The notes: generated from the letters alone by a model not told the origin. Counted from the first letter of the stretch, positions 22,076 through 34,129 are shown. The stretch is 64,000 nucleotides of DNA from Ectocarpus siliculosus (GCA_000310025.1 FN649741.1:5933775-5997774); one strand, 5' to 3'. Program-made: numbers and translations.

Positions 22076-23195
22076 GGGGTGTGCGGTGAAAGTGCCCAGT
22101 ACTGATGCTGTAGGGTTGATAAACTAACTGTTCACAAAGTATCTATCGCAGTATCGGGGTTATCGCACCCCCCGTGCGACAGTCTAATTAAAGGATTTCG
22201 ACCCTGAACGTCTATGGCACGACCGGCATATACCGTGCGATAAAAAGTCAACAAATACATCAATTAGAAAGTCGATCGCACCCCCGTGCGTTCTCTTGCA
22301 TCCTTCAGGTACTCGGTAGGGCTTGCGTCCATGAATTTCTGTTTCACAACAAGGGCGGCAGCAGAAAAACTACATGTGCCGAAACACACCTCACACCAAC
22401 CCAGGCGTACCTTTCGAGAAGGCGCATTCTTGGCAATAGTGGTGGTCTTGATTCACTTTGGTCTTGCAAATCCGGCAGACGCGAGTCAGCGGCGTGAACC
22501 TGGAAAGACCAAACGCATGCCGCGCGAATAGGAAGCGCCACACATGAACAATGTAGATGTCACAGCGTGGCTTCAACGCCACCGTCACGCGAGCCATAGA
22601 CGGCTACCTTCACTTGGGGCGCCAATCCTTTCATGAATATCGTACCGGCGAGGTGTGCGTGTAGAAGGCTTTTAGTTTTACGGTACGGTATTCGGTCTTC
22701 GAATGCACATCCAACAAACAAAACAGCACACACCCAGCATCTCCAACCAACCGAACAAAAAAGGAACTCAGTATCCCGATATCGTGCCACTCGACGAAGA
22801 CAACGACAAACGGCAGCACCAGCCAAAAATCGAGGCTTGCGACCAACAAAGAGGCTGGAAGACAACCAGATACCGTCTTTGGCCATGCACATGTACCGCA
22901 AAGCTCCCCTACATGGGAAGCGCCTGTGTTTTCTTCAGTATCGCACATAATCGATGTCATCGCACCGGGTGCCCGCACTGAGCACCGTAGGGCCACTGTA
23001 AATTACTCCTCATCGCACCAATCGTTGTCATCACACCGGGAGTGCGTTGAAAAGTCTAGAACGACACAATTTTATTGCTTTTGCGCAACGGTATCGGTGT
23101 AATAGCACCCATCGGAGCTATTGCACCGGGCGAAACAAAAAGCCTAGAAAGGAATGATAAAGAAACCGATAGCACCCCGGTGCCATAACACGCAC
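22076..23195. repeat. Dispersed GCACCGGGTGC-type hairpin motifs
   Basis: A short self-complementary motif built on 'tcgcaccc..gtgcg' occurs repeatedly: near 22160, 22225, 22270, 22955, 23030, 23105-23130 and 23175. It is often followed by an A-rich segment with 'aaaaagtc' or 'aaaagtcta'. The copies lie downstream of and within introns of the CRIPT-like gene. Spacing is irregular, so they look like remnants of a degenerate satellite or of several small inserts. Confidence 0.5.
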
Positions 23196-23349
23196 GTTTA
23201 CTTTGGTCCTCTGACACACCTACACATGGAAAAGAACGGCACCTGTTGTTGCGGCGTTTCGCTGCTCCGTGTTTCAGCAACATGTTCTCATGACCCACCC
23301 GCCGGCCTCCGCTGTCACCGCCGGTAGTGTTGCGAGCACCGTCTTTCCA
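22411..23349 (-). CDS. CRIPT: CRIPT-like cysteine-rich zinc protein (partial gene)
   Basis: Two minus-strand exons join in frame. Exon 23243-23349 encodes WKDGARNTT..GGRRVGHENMLLK, the hallmark of CRIPT proteins just after the N-terminal zinc pair. Exon 22411-22499 encodes CRICKTKVNQ..HYCQECAFSK, the central zinc knuckle. Junctions are cag|TGG, AACAG|gt, ccag|G and AAAG|gt, and phases agree (two bases plus one). CRIPT is a small conserved protein first described as a PDZ-binding partner of PSD-95 and linked in later work to the minor spliceosome. I could not find the first exon with its CxxC pair nor the last exon with the final CxxCGK; they may be short and lie upstream of the 23581-24917 transposon or in 21900-22340. 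Family length is about 100 residues; about 65 are seen. Confidence 0.75.
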
Positions 23350-23580
23350 CTGCACAGCAGTAACACGAACACGAAAGCGGGACGTGGTCATGGATTACCG
23401 CTGGAATCAATCGGCGGACGTGGACGGGGATGCTGCCCGGCGTGCGGCATTTCCAAAGTAAATAAAGCATAGTTCATCCTGTAAGCCTTGGAGACAGCAA
23501 AGACGAAGGGATACAAATGATAGTACCTTGATCACTTGGTAATGAGAGGGGAGAGGTGGAAAGGCTACCGAAAAATAATA

Positions 23581-24917
23581 GGGAAATAGACACAAGTGGG
23601 TATACCCACCCGTTTCTCGGACAAAAGTGGGTACTCGAAAATCCAGCGCGCGCGCACTCCATAGGCGACCCCCAAACGACTCAAAACCCCATTCTGACAC
23701 TTGGGCAACACAGCCAGGGACCATACACAGCACGGGCATCGATTTTTCCCCACTTTTCGGCACACCTTTGGCCCTAATACCGCCGACGCGCGCAAGGCCT
23801 CACCAGAGTGCCCACTTATGTCCGACATCGCGGTGGGTATACCCACCGGCGTCAACTAATTTTTTCATGTACCCACTTGTGTCTGTATTTTGACCCACTT
23901 TTGTCCAAATTGTACCCACTTTTGTCCACTTACGGACGGCGAAAATCGAGCGGAAATCGACCTCCACGTCACCGCACGGCAGAACATCGAATAGCCTCGG
24001 AACGTCTCAGAACCTCCCAACACCGTATCCATGGCATCTTTCCTATCTATGGCTGCCGATTGCGGACCGACCACGGAGGTACATGTCAGAAACATGCCAG
24101 ACCCCTTCGGTACCGACCGGCACGGGGAAGATACCAGGCACGGGAAGATACCCGCGGCAAGCCTACTGTTGCCGTGACAAGTCGGTGTGCACTCGTCGTG
24201 GTGGCTGGTGTTTTTGTGTGTGTGTTGTTGCTGTTTGCGCGTCTTTTTGTTCTGTATGCGCGACCCGTTGGTTGTGGTGTCCGTTGTGTGTCACGCATTT
24301 ATTTGTGGCGTGCCGTTAGTGCGCTGCTTGCCGGGCTTGCCGCGGGTATCTTCCCGTGCCTGGTATCTTCCCCGTGCCGGTCGGTACCGAAGGGGTCTGG
24401 CATGTTTCTGACATGTACCTCCGTGGTCGGTCCGCAATCGGCAGCCATAGATAGGAAAGATGCCATGGATACGGTGTTGGGAGGTTCTGAGAACGTTCCG
24501 AGGCTATTCGATGTTCTGCCGTGCGGTGACGTGGAGGTCGATTTCCGCTCGATTTTCGCCGTCCGTAAGTGGACAAAAGTGGGTACAATTTGGACAAAAG
24601 TGGGTCAAAATACAGACACAAGTGGGTACATGAAAAAATTAGTTGACGCCGGTGGGTATACCCACCGCGATGTCGGACATAAGTGGGCACTCTGGTGAGG
24701 CCTTGCGCGCGTCGGCGGTATTAGGGCCAAAGGTGTGCCGAAAAGTGGGGAAAAATCGATGCCCGTGCTGTGTATGGTCCCTGGCTGTGTTGCCCAGGTG
24801 TCAGAATGGGGTTTTGAGTCGTTTGGGGGTCGCCTATGGAGTGCGCGCGCGCTGGATTTTCGAGTACCCACTTTTGTCCGAGAAACGGGTGGGTATACCC
24901 ACTTGTGTCTATTTCCC
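23581..24917. mobile_element. Foldback element with 583-bp near-identical inverted arms, MULE-like
   Basis: The left arm 23581-24163 and right arm 24334-24917 are reverse complements with only two differences seen: one substitution near 23698 and one single-base indel near 24003. A 170-bp loop (24164-24333) separates them. Termini are GGGAAATAGACACAAGTGGG and its complement. Flanking 9-mers are aaaataata (left) and aaaagaata (right), 8 of 9 identical, fitting the 9-bp target-site duplication of Mutator-like elements. The subterminal region repeats an 'aagtgggta' word in both orientations, plausible transposase sites. No transposase frame exists, so it is non-autonomous; near-identity of the arms suggests recent activity or gene conversion. 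The left end lies 230 bp from a CRIPT-like exon. Confidence 0.8.
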
Positions 24918-24926
24918 AAAAGAATA

Positions 24927-25719
24927 CGAGTTGCCCCACCGGCTCAACCATTTACTGTAAGCTAACTCCACACACCGTAGGTTGCGTTTCTACCAATATA
25001 ACCTTCTCGGCTACGCCTCCCGCACTTCGCTAGTTGACGCCAGGACGATCGCTTAGAAGAGTTTTGAGACCTCCCGCAAGGTCAACTTTTGCATGGCCTC
25101 ACGGGAGCATGCTTACCCGCTTGCCACATCGGCGCAACGACAGGGAGCACGTTACAATCACCATACATTGGACATGGCCCTTCACCACAGGTCGCATCCG
25201 TAAGACGAAGTATGGCAAACAGTCCATCTGCATAGCTCGGCCGAAATATAGCAGCAAGCTTACAAGACTTTGGTTAGTTTCGTGAGAATGCCACATGCAC
25301 CTGGATATACGATAAAAGTTCAGGTGGCACCAACTCATCGATGGCTTATTGCCACACAAACCCGGGGATTCCAAAGAAAGAATTTCGGAGCCGCACGCGC
25401 AAGCTGGCAGATAAACCATTCTTTGTGACCCTGGATCGGAGCTCTCTAGATAAGAGATCAGCATGATGGGGAAAGCATGCAGTGAGCTCTTCAGTGAACA
25501 AACAAACACAAGCGCCGGCTGGAGTCAAGGGATAACACGAACAGAAAACGCTCTTTGGGCAAGGCCACCCGGTGCACAAAGAGCCAAAAGCGGGAGACTT
25601 TCCTTTTCAAAATACGAACCAGCCGGGAGCACGTGAGCTTTCCATGGCTGCTACGATCACTGCTTTCCATGGCTGATGCGCTGTATATACTGTTTTTGTT
25701 TATCTACTTGTACTGCGAT
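24927..25719. other. No supportable gene
   Basis: This stretch between two transposons has no convincing exon. The missing first exon of the CRIPT-like gene would be expected on the minus strand in this direction, but I could not recognise its CxxC start. Confidence 0.4.
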
Positions 25720-26252
25720 CAGTGTTGGATATTGGGCATCGAATATCGATTCAAAACTGATATATATCGGCGATACTCAGTATCGGTATCGCCGGTTTCC
25801 ACGCCGATATTTGTCGATACGAATCGGTATCGGTATCGAGATATCGGTATTCGATACCCTCCGATACTGGCCCATTCGGCGGCCCCGACACACAAAAACA
25901 GGGGAGGGCGGTCATTAATTTCGCTGGGCCCCCATTTTTTCACGTCTGGGAGGTCCACATCCCTGTGATCACTGAACGGAAATGCAGCAGATTCGTCACA
26001 CAGCCCCGCCTGTCGTGGGGAGTTTCCATTTTTTTCTGACTTGTTGATTGCTTTTCTGAGGTTTATCCATGGTGTTTGCTCCGAAAACTGAAAACAATCA
26101 CAAACAGCTATACCAATATCGACTCGATACTCGATACGTATCGAGCCATTTTCAGAATATCGACCAAAATATCGGTACTGTAATTGCGTTTTTTTCTCGA
26201 TACGGTGGGCGTATTGTATCGAACCCTTCTTCCGGAGCAATATCCAACACTG
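25720..26252. mobile_element. hAT-like MITE
   Basis: Terminal inverted repeats of 15 bp, CAGTGTTGGATATTG and its exact complement, bound 533 bp. Flanking octamers are actgcgat (25712-25719) and actgctat (26253-26260), 7 of 8 identical. CAGTG termini and 8-bp target-site duplications are typical of the hAT superfamily. Both subterminal regions are crowded with CGATAC / GTATCG words (about 25740-25865 and 26115-26225), an unusual concentration that could act as binding sites. No transposase is encoded. Confidence 0.75.
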
Positions 26253-27950
26253 ACTGCTATGCATCGGAGGTGTAGTCACTGCTGTGTCGCAGTGTATCAC
26301 CCCTCCTTTACTCATAGAACAATTAAAACTGTGAAGGCTACCGTATACTGAAGCAGGTGGAACAGGCCAGGAGAACAAACTTCGTAGTCCTGTTGTCTGT
26401 GCAGCGTCTGGCAGCAACCTCTACAAAACTCCCGACCTCGGAACGGTCGATCCTCGATTCCTCCGCCAACGCCTCATCTCAAAAACTCAAACCGAAAACG
26501 GTGGGAAACTGGCCCTTCCACGAGGTACGTTGCCGGGAGGCCCTCGACAAGACAATTCGAACACTATGTATCATGGTTAGAAAACACGACAGCACGCCCT
26601 CTGTGTTGTTAACTCTCCTGACATCACCAGGGTACCACCATCGCCGCGAGCGAGAGAGAGCCGGCCACTGCTGATACGAAGCTTGAGCCAACACGAGTTG
26701 TGTTTCGCGATGTCAAAACGCAAATCATTCACGCGAAAATGAAACCAAACGGCAAGCGGCACGATACCCTAATACGTCCGCAGATGTTCCTGTGTCTTTC
26801 TTCGCGCATTCTCCCTCACCGTAGCTGCAACTCCCAGGATTACGATCACGTTACAGAAGTATGTCTACACGCAGCTTCTTGGCAGCCGACCGTATCGCCG
26901 TGTCTCACCTTGTCCGGCACGATGACTTTGGAGAGCTTCGTCTCGCACTTTTCACAAACCATTCTGATGAAATGGTTACCGACTCCTCACTCTTCCCGAC
27001 CTCCCACTTGCTTATGTATTCAACCGGAGCTGACGGGGCTGCGCTTCAGTTGATGGATGTGGTCTGGTGCCTCGGTACGCGGCGACCTAAAAGGGGGCGA
27101 CGCAGGATGTTTGAACCCACCATCGTTTCCTCTCCATGTGCTCCCCCTCGATCTCGCCAATCCGGTAGTCTCGCCAAGCCCCCAAAGGCCAACTACTGTT
27201 CTGTCAAGTTGTTGTTGTGTTGCTGCAGGCAACTTGGCAGCTCCACCTACACGGCTAGCTTTGGACAAGGACATTCTGAAGTCTGAAGCACACCCTCGCC
27301 CCATGTGGCGGAAAACGAGCGTCATGGCGCTTGCTGCATGCTATAGTAGGTGTAGCGGCTTCATGAATTTCAGCAAGGTGAGCTACAACATGTCTAGTCT
27401 CCAGCATGGCATGTTCGGCAGACAGCTCGGTACTTACTTTCTTCTTGCCCGCCAATGATTGCAGCCCTGAGCCAGATCAATGACTGTACTCTCTCTCCCT
27501 CCATATCCTTCACCCGCCGGACGCTATGTACATGGCTCATCTTTGCCTGTATCTAGTATCGCCGTGAGTGTGGGCGGCCAATCTTTCCCTCCTGTATTTG
27601 TACCCAGAGGCAGGACATACGTGTTTGAACCCATTCAGCAGCGAGTCATAGTCTAAGCTGGTAGACTTTTTTTTTTTTTCTTAATATGACACAACGAATC
27701 GATATATGACACAACGAATCGATCTCTATCATAGAAAAGAGTCTGAGACAGATTAGCAATGAATTCATAGCGTCAGAAAGTACCTGCATGTCTACGATTT
27801 CCCAGACAGCATATTTGTATAGACTTTTGTATTAGTCTACCGCAATACAGGACCGAGAGGATTTAGCGATGGTTAGGCTTGGAGAATTATTTGCCGAAGC
27901 TGCACACAGCATTATGTTACTGTGGTTTCTCGGTGCACGTGTATGTATGA
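26253..27950. other. Unresolved, possible minus-strand gene start
   Basis: Open frames exist on both strands. One hint of a real gene is a minus-strand ATG at 27455 reading MAGKKK followed at once by a strong donor (AAA|gtaagta), with a possible next exon near 27250-27330 (SLSKASRVGGAAKLPA). I cannot extend or identify it. A T12 tract and a tandem duplicate of 'atgacacaacgaatcgat' lie at about 27668-27724. Confidence 0.3.
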
Positions 27951-30900
27951 ATGCGAGACGCAATGCGTCTGTCCTTCGCAGTAACAATTGTTTCGCTCAC
28001 TCTGAGCAGTGCTACGCATGGTGTTGTACAGGTGCCGACAGCAGCAGTAGGCGATTTGGTGTTCCGGGGCGGTACGTCTCACTGGGAACGTTTTTTCTGG
28101 TTGCTTTCGTCGTTCACTGGCTTTCGTCTATAATGTACTTTGTATTCAACGTCGCCGGCCGGTCGGAAATCAGGGAGTTGCCCGAGTGAGTTCGTCTCTG
28201 CGTCTTGGGGGCTCCCGAGCTAAATGCAGCTCGCACGGTACAACAATCAGGGGAGCTGCTGCTGTTGCTGCAGTTTCAGGAAGATGCCTCGGTGTTCGTG
28301 GAGGAGCAAACAGACGTCTGCACGCCACGGTACCAGCTGCGGAAACGCCAACCAGCGACACAGCTGCAGAGGTATGTGCAACACTCGCCCCACTTCTGAA
28401 TCACGTTGTGCCGGACACCGTACGCGGTGCGCTCTGGTTCGTGTTTTGTTTGTTCTACATGCGTAAGCAGCATGCGAGCAGGGCCGTTTCTACGCTATGT
28501 AATTTACCACCAACACGAACGATACAATGCCCGCTGATCACCCCCGTGGTTCAAGAGCAGTGAGGCGTCGCGTGATCGTCGTGCATCTACACGGATGTAT
28601 GCCTAGGCTATTTGGATGTATACCACTGATGCGCCCAACGTTCGTCTCTGATTGCATGCACAGAAAGAGGCGTCGCCAGTGTTGTCTAGCCTTCAGGCTT
28701 GGATGCGGAAAGAGAACATGGACTGCTTCATCGTGCCAAGCGACGACCCACATCTGAGGTATGACGCGCTTGTATATGCCCAATCCATCAACCTTGTATA
28801 TAGGAAACATCTTTCGCGAATCGACCCACAACAACACACCCTGGTTCAGCTTGTCCCGTACTTGTATCGTTCGCGCCGATGCCATCGCTCCCTCTCAGCG
28901 AGTATGCGTCCGAGTGCTTTAATCGGAGGGCTTTCGTGTCGGGCTTTACGGGATCGGCTGGGACGGCAGTGATCCTGAAGGATGAGGTGAACTCCAGAAA
29001 GTGTGTTAGGCGCGGGTTTGTGTTTTCTTTCTGGATCGACCACTCGATTCCACGCCAATGCTTACTCTCTCACCGTTTATCCCGACCTTTACGTTTGTGG
29101 CAGGCTCTTCTGTGGACGGATGGGCGGTACCATCTTCAAGCAGATCAACAGTTGGGCAAGGGCTGGAGGCTCATGAAGGCTGGCAAGCCCTCTGTTCCAA
29201 CTATCCAGGAGTTCCTTGCGAAGCATCTGCCGACGCAATCTCGCGTGGCAATCGATCCTTTCGTGCACTCAGCTTCCTCCGTAAAGGCTCTCGAAAAGGC
29301 GAGTTTTCGAAAGCGTTTCTTGCTGCGTTGTCACGACTCTCCCTATCGGCGGCGAATTTACCGATGCCCGGGACACTACCTGCTGCAGCTGTACCTGATG
29401 ACGCGTGTATTTGGAACGTTCTATCTCTCCAGGAGCTCGGTGCTGCAGGCATTTCCGTTGCCGCGATTGATCACGCCGGCGATAAAAACCCGGTGGACAA
29501 GATCTGGGGTGAAACGCGACCAGCGCCTCCCAAATCCCCTGTTCGGATACACAAGATGGCGTATGCTGGTGAAACCGTCAAGGACAAGCTTGCAAAGGTG
29601 GATATATTTTGGGGGACGTAAAGGCGTTTAGAGGTTGCACGGGACGCTACTTCAGAACAAGCGACCACATGCCGTGGAGAACGGGACCAACACTAGCTCA
29701 ATTGTGGCGTTGCAGAGGTAGTTGTATATCATAAAAAGTGACGACGGCATCCATCGATGCAAAGAAGCACCGCAAGTCGAAGTTTCACGGCTCTTGTGCG
29801 TTCCGGTCTCTCTCTCTTGCAGATCCGTAAGAGCATGCTGGAGGAGAAGGCGGACGTTTTCGTGAGCGGCCTGCTGGACGAGGTACTGCGCATGCCCGGC
29901 TTGAATGTGTTTCTCGTTCTGCACTGTGCCCACCTTTGGTCGGAGAGTCAACGGTAAAGCAAATAAACCGGGTTCTGAGTGCGACTTGAATTGCAGGGTG
30001 CGCCGTGCAAGGTCAGTCGACCGGAGGTGCACAAACGGGAGTTGTTTTAGAAGCTCCACGTGTGACGATGTTGTGTTTGGTCGTTCGCCTCGCAGGTGGC
30101 TTACATCCTCAACATCCGCGGGGACGATGTTGCGCACTCCCCGGTAGCTATTGCGTACCTTCTCGTCACGGAGAACGGGGCGACAGTGTTCATCGACGAG
30201 GCCAAGATGTCCACTGAAGTTGAGGCGGAGATGAAGGTACGAGAAGGGTTGAAGCGTTGGAGCACTAGTTTGCTGGAAATCATATGGCGGCCTAATGGCA
30301 TAGTTGAGGTTAACTTGAAGGTTGCACCCTGAAAACTCATCACTTGGTCGCGTTCTTTTAGATTCCGCGTGGCGACACCGCTCGTTCGAGTTGATCCCGC
30401 AAGGTTTCGCATCGTGGCCCCTGCTACATCGCTGTTTCTGTACTGGATCGTCCCTCGGCAGGAGCACGGGGTAGAGGTGCACGGGTACGAGGAGGCCTTG
30501 GAGGCGGTCCGCACGCTTGCGAAGCAAGGAAAGAAAGTGTGGATCGACCCAGAAAGGGTTAATTTCGCGTTCGCAAACGTCGTCGGGGAGGACGAGTAAG
30601 TGGTGGTGGGGTCGGGGATACGTCACTTTTCGCACCAAACCCACCGTCGTAGTTCCATGGGCTCGCTCTAAGACTCCGAGCAGGAGTGCTTCAAAGTGTG
30701 CCCAAGATCACCATGGCGGGAACTTGGTGCCCGGGGGTCTTGAGAAGTGCGCACCAAGCGAGAGCGTGGAGGACTTGCCGGCCACTGGCGCATGAATTGC
30801 CGACGTGCTAAGCTCTACCGTTCACAGCATGCAACGCTGTGTGTCTGCCATTGCGTTGGTCTTTATCACCGTTCGTCTTGAGTAAGGCCAGTTCCTCTCC

Positions 30901-33276
30901 ACAACGCGAAACCATGCGAATCGCTTTGTTTATACGACAATCCTTGTTTTCGTTCACATGCTGGCTACTCATAAGTCGATCGGCTCGAATCTAATTGCGT
31001 GCGGTTTCATGGATTGTCCACTCATTAAACAGCCTCATCGCAAAGCCCTCGCCAGTGTCTATGGCGAAGGGGATCAAGAACGCGCCGGAACTTGAAGGGA
31101 TGCGGGCAGCTCATGTCCGTGATGGAGTTGCTATGGTGCTGGCGTTGTCGAGGTTGGAGCGCGATGTAGCAGCGGGGCAAGTTATCACTGAGGTTGATAT
31201 TGACCAACGGGCGACTACTGCAAGATCACAGCAAGATAAATTTGTGGGTGAGCACAGACATTCTGAGGAATGCTGAAATGCACCGCACCCGTGGCAGAAT
31301 GGAATCAACACCTTTTGCGATACTATCGTGCGCCGTTTCTCCCCTTTCGGTTTTGCGTTTGTGGTTAACAGTGCTGCCAATCAGGTCCTTGATGTCAAAG
31401 GGGCTTCATTTGCCCTCCACTCGTCTCTGTTTTCGCGCGCGTGTATTGTACTGTGCGTGCAGCCTGTTGGTCCTAACCCGTTGTTTCTCCGCGTTTTTCT
31501 CCTCCGTGCTACGGCCCACGCAATAGATTTGAGTTTTCCCACCATCGCGGGGGAGAATTCGAACGGGGCTATCATTCATTACTCGGCGACGCCTGACTCA
31601 TGCCACACCGTTGGACGAGAATCTATGCTCTTGCTCGATTCTGGAGCACAGTACGAGGACGGCACTACAGACGTTACTCGGACGATGCATTTCGGGGAAC
31701 CAACGGCCGAACAGAAAGAGGTTCGTGACGAAACGTCGAATCTTCCGGTGATTGCTGTCTCTATTTCCTTCGACTAGTGTGTACGACGCATGAAGTGCGT
31801 TCTATTTCAATCGTTTCTATCGTTGTCTCAGCATGGATGGTCGAAGTCCTCCAAAATACATGGAAACACTTGCTTTTCGAGTGAGCCTCCGCAAGCAGCT
31901 GCCCTCCTCTTCTCTGCTCTGTCCGTTCTGCATTTCTGACCCATCTAGGCGTACACTCGCGTCCTTCAAGGACACATCGGCCTTGCAACAGCCCAGTTCC
32001 CTGATGGAACGCCGGGATTTATGATAGACGCATTTGCGCGGCGTCATCTATGGGACGCTGGGTTGGACTACCAGCACGGTACGGGACACGGCGTGGGGGC
32101 CGCGTTGAACGTCCACGAGGGTCCACACGTGAGTTCCTTCTCCTCCTCGTTACCGATGTTCTTACGTGGACACTTTGTTGTGGCATGATAATGCCGAGTC
32201 CGACATTTACCGCACGTGCCAGCAACCAACTCCATTTCTTTTTATGCGGTCGGCGGCAAATTCTTATTTTCTAGCCCCCGATACCTTGATCCTACCTTGT
32301 ATTTATGATATGGAATCACGACCAATGGAGGAAGTCTCTCATCTTCTTTTTTCAGCCACCCATTCCCTAACACTTCCCGCTTCTTGTTTCGCCCAGTCTA
32401 TCAGTTCACGGACGGCCAACACTACGCCTCTTGAGCCCGGAATGATCGTGAGCAACGAACCTGGATACTACAAGCCAGGAAGCTTCGGGGTTCGTATCGA
32501 AAACTTGCTCGAGATCGTGGATTCTGGGATCTCCAATGAGACTCTTGGGCGAAGGTACATCCCCGAAACTAGTCATGCATTGTGGCATGATCTGCGTGCT
32601 CAGGGTCAAACTGTTTCTGGATACAGATCGACGAGAGGATAATGGAGCCTTGTCAACGCGGGGGGAATTTTCCCATGCTTCGGCCACACTTGTCCTTGTT
32701 GCATTCTGCGGTTCGCCGACGGTGTGTTTGTTGCACGACCTTCATGATCTTCTCTCGATACCGCGCTTTAAGTTGCTCATGCTTCTCGGCCTCTCGTTCG
32801 CCCCTGCTTGGCAGATTTTATTCGTTCGCGCCTCTCACCTTCATCCCGATGCAAAAGAAACTCCTCGACCAAACACTTCTAACGTCCAAGGAGCTGGACT
32901 GGCTGGATGAGTACCACGAAGTGGTGAGTTTTCCTGCACTCCAGAAACTGAGCAGCTTGCACTGAATCATATTCGAAGTGAAGGTCGAGCAGCGGCTCAC
33001 CCTTTGTCCCACGAGCAAGAGGTGCGAAATGTTGGTGGCATGCTACCCATGCTTCTCCCGGCTCTTCTCTCCTCGCCGTCCTTGCTGTTGCCTTTTTTCT
33101 CTATCGGCTACAATGGTTTCGTAAGTAGCGTTTGAGCTGCTCTGAATCGTCTCCACATATATCTGCCGTGTTTCGTTCCACCTCCAGGTTTGGACAAAAC
33201 TGCACAAGCTGGTGAAGGACGAAGAGGCTCTCGCTTGGCTAAAGGAAGCCACAGCCCCAGTTGTACGGCAACCATA
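27951..33276 (+). CDS. Xaa-Pro aminopeptidase (aminopeptidase P, M24B), complete multi-exon gene
   Basis: It removes N-terminal residues that precede proline, using two bound metal ions. Exons that fit frame: 27951/27963-28071, about 28187-28371, 28664-28758, 28899-28986, 29104-29298, 29433-29597, 29823-29882, 30096-30236, 30462-30595, 31033-31247, 31526-31720, 31949-32128, 32397-32554, 32815-32923 and 33188-33276, giving about 705 residues from the second ATG. The C-terminal catalytic domain keeps all metal ligands: [32 protein letters not shown] and GVRIEN. N-terminal domains show [15 protein letters not shown] and [12 protein letters not shown], as in eukaryotic XPNPEP1/APP1. Animal and plant forms are about 620-650 residues; the excess is N-terminal. 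Exon 1 encodes a signal-peptide-like start ([17 protein letters not shown]) and exon 2 a Ser/Arg-rich segment without acidic residues, suggesting organelle or secretory targeting. The exon 1/2 acceptor is the least certain junction. Confidence 0.9.
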
Positions 33277-34129
33277 GAAAAGTCGGCACCCGATTGGTCG
33301 TGAGAACGCCTGTCTTTCCTGTCGAGACATATGGAGGACGTAGCGTTTAGGCGAGTGGCAGTAGGCACTCAGTCGGAGCCAGATTCTCCACCCTTCTCTT
33401 CCCTATCGCTGGTGCTGCTGTCGTGGATCCCGGCAACCTCCGCGTCCGTGGTATTCCGCGCCTTTACTCCATGTTCTTCAACGATGCACGTGGGATGTGG
33501 TGGTGGAAATATGACCTCCCTTGGGGTTTTCTGTTATCTTCAGTGCTGAATGCATCTGAAGAAGGTCGAGGTAGAGGTCCTTGTGGATCAATGCGGATTG
33601 GAGTATTGGCGTTTTTTAGGTGAACAATCCAAGCTTGTAAGTATATGTTTAGATTTCTCCTGGGTTTCACGGAGTACCCAAGCCCGCGCGACCGCTGCTA
33701 TTCCTGTTGTTACAAGGATTGCGGCTTGTTTGCGACTTCGCTGAGCGAAACGTCAGCCAGATGTATGCTGAAGCCACAGATGCGACTGCCAAATGCGACC
33801 TTGTAGGTTGTTGATCTCTCACGGCATGTTGCCTTCCATTAACCACCCCGGTGAACAGAACGCGCGCGATTTTCGGCAGTTGCACTTGACTCCATAAAGG
33901 TTGCTGTACATGGCTGTGCGGCGGAGGCGTATGCACGAGTAGGTGTCATGGAGTTGATTTATCGAATTGGAAAGACCTCGGAACCCCACATTCTATATAT
34001 AGCCGGTCGAACCTAGATTGTATTATAACCGCGGATAGATGGTGAGTGCGAATCTCTCTGGAGCAACAAAACACTTGATGCCCAGATACAAGTAGGCAGC
34101 GATTTCGGTGGATTGCAACTAACTCGCGA
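33277..34129 (+). CDS. Possible small gene or exons, unidentified
   Basis: Three plus-strand stretches have coding-like composition. The first starts at an ATG at 33550 (MHLKKVEVEVLVDQCG..YWRFLG) and is followed by two possible donors (ag|gtgaac at about 33620, or ctt|gtaagt at about 33639). The second, about 33719-33803, reads LRLVCDFAERNVSQMYAEAT before a gtaggt donor. The third ends at a stop near 34015 (KVAVHGCAAEAYARVGVMEL). Phases between the second and third do not agree with the splice sites I can find, so the model is not closed. No family recognised. It could also be a decayed duplicate. Confidence 0.3.

Noticed and set aside
23595-24919. Mirror-image open frames on both strands (up to 296 codons)
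   Set aside because: They arise from the inverted-repeat arms of the foldback element; identical frames on opposite strands are a symmetry effect and show no transposase motif.
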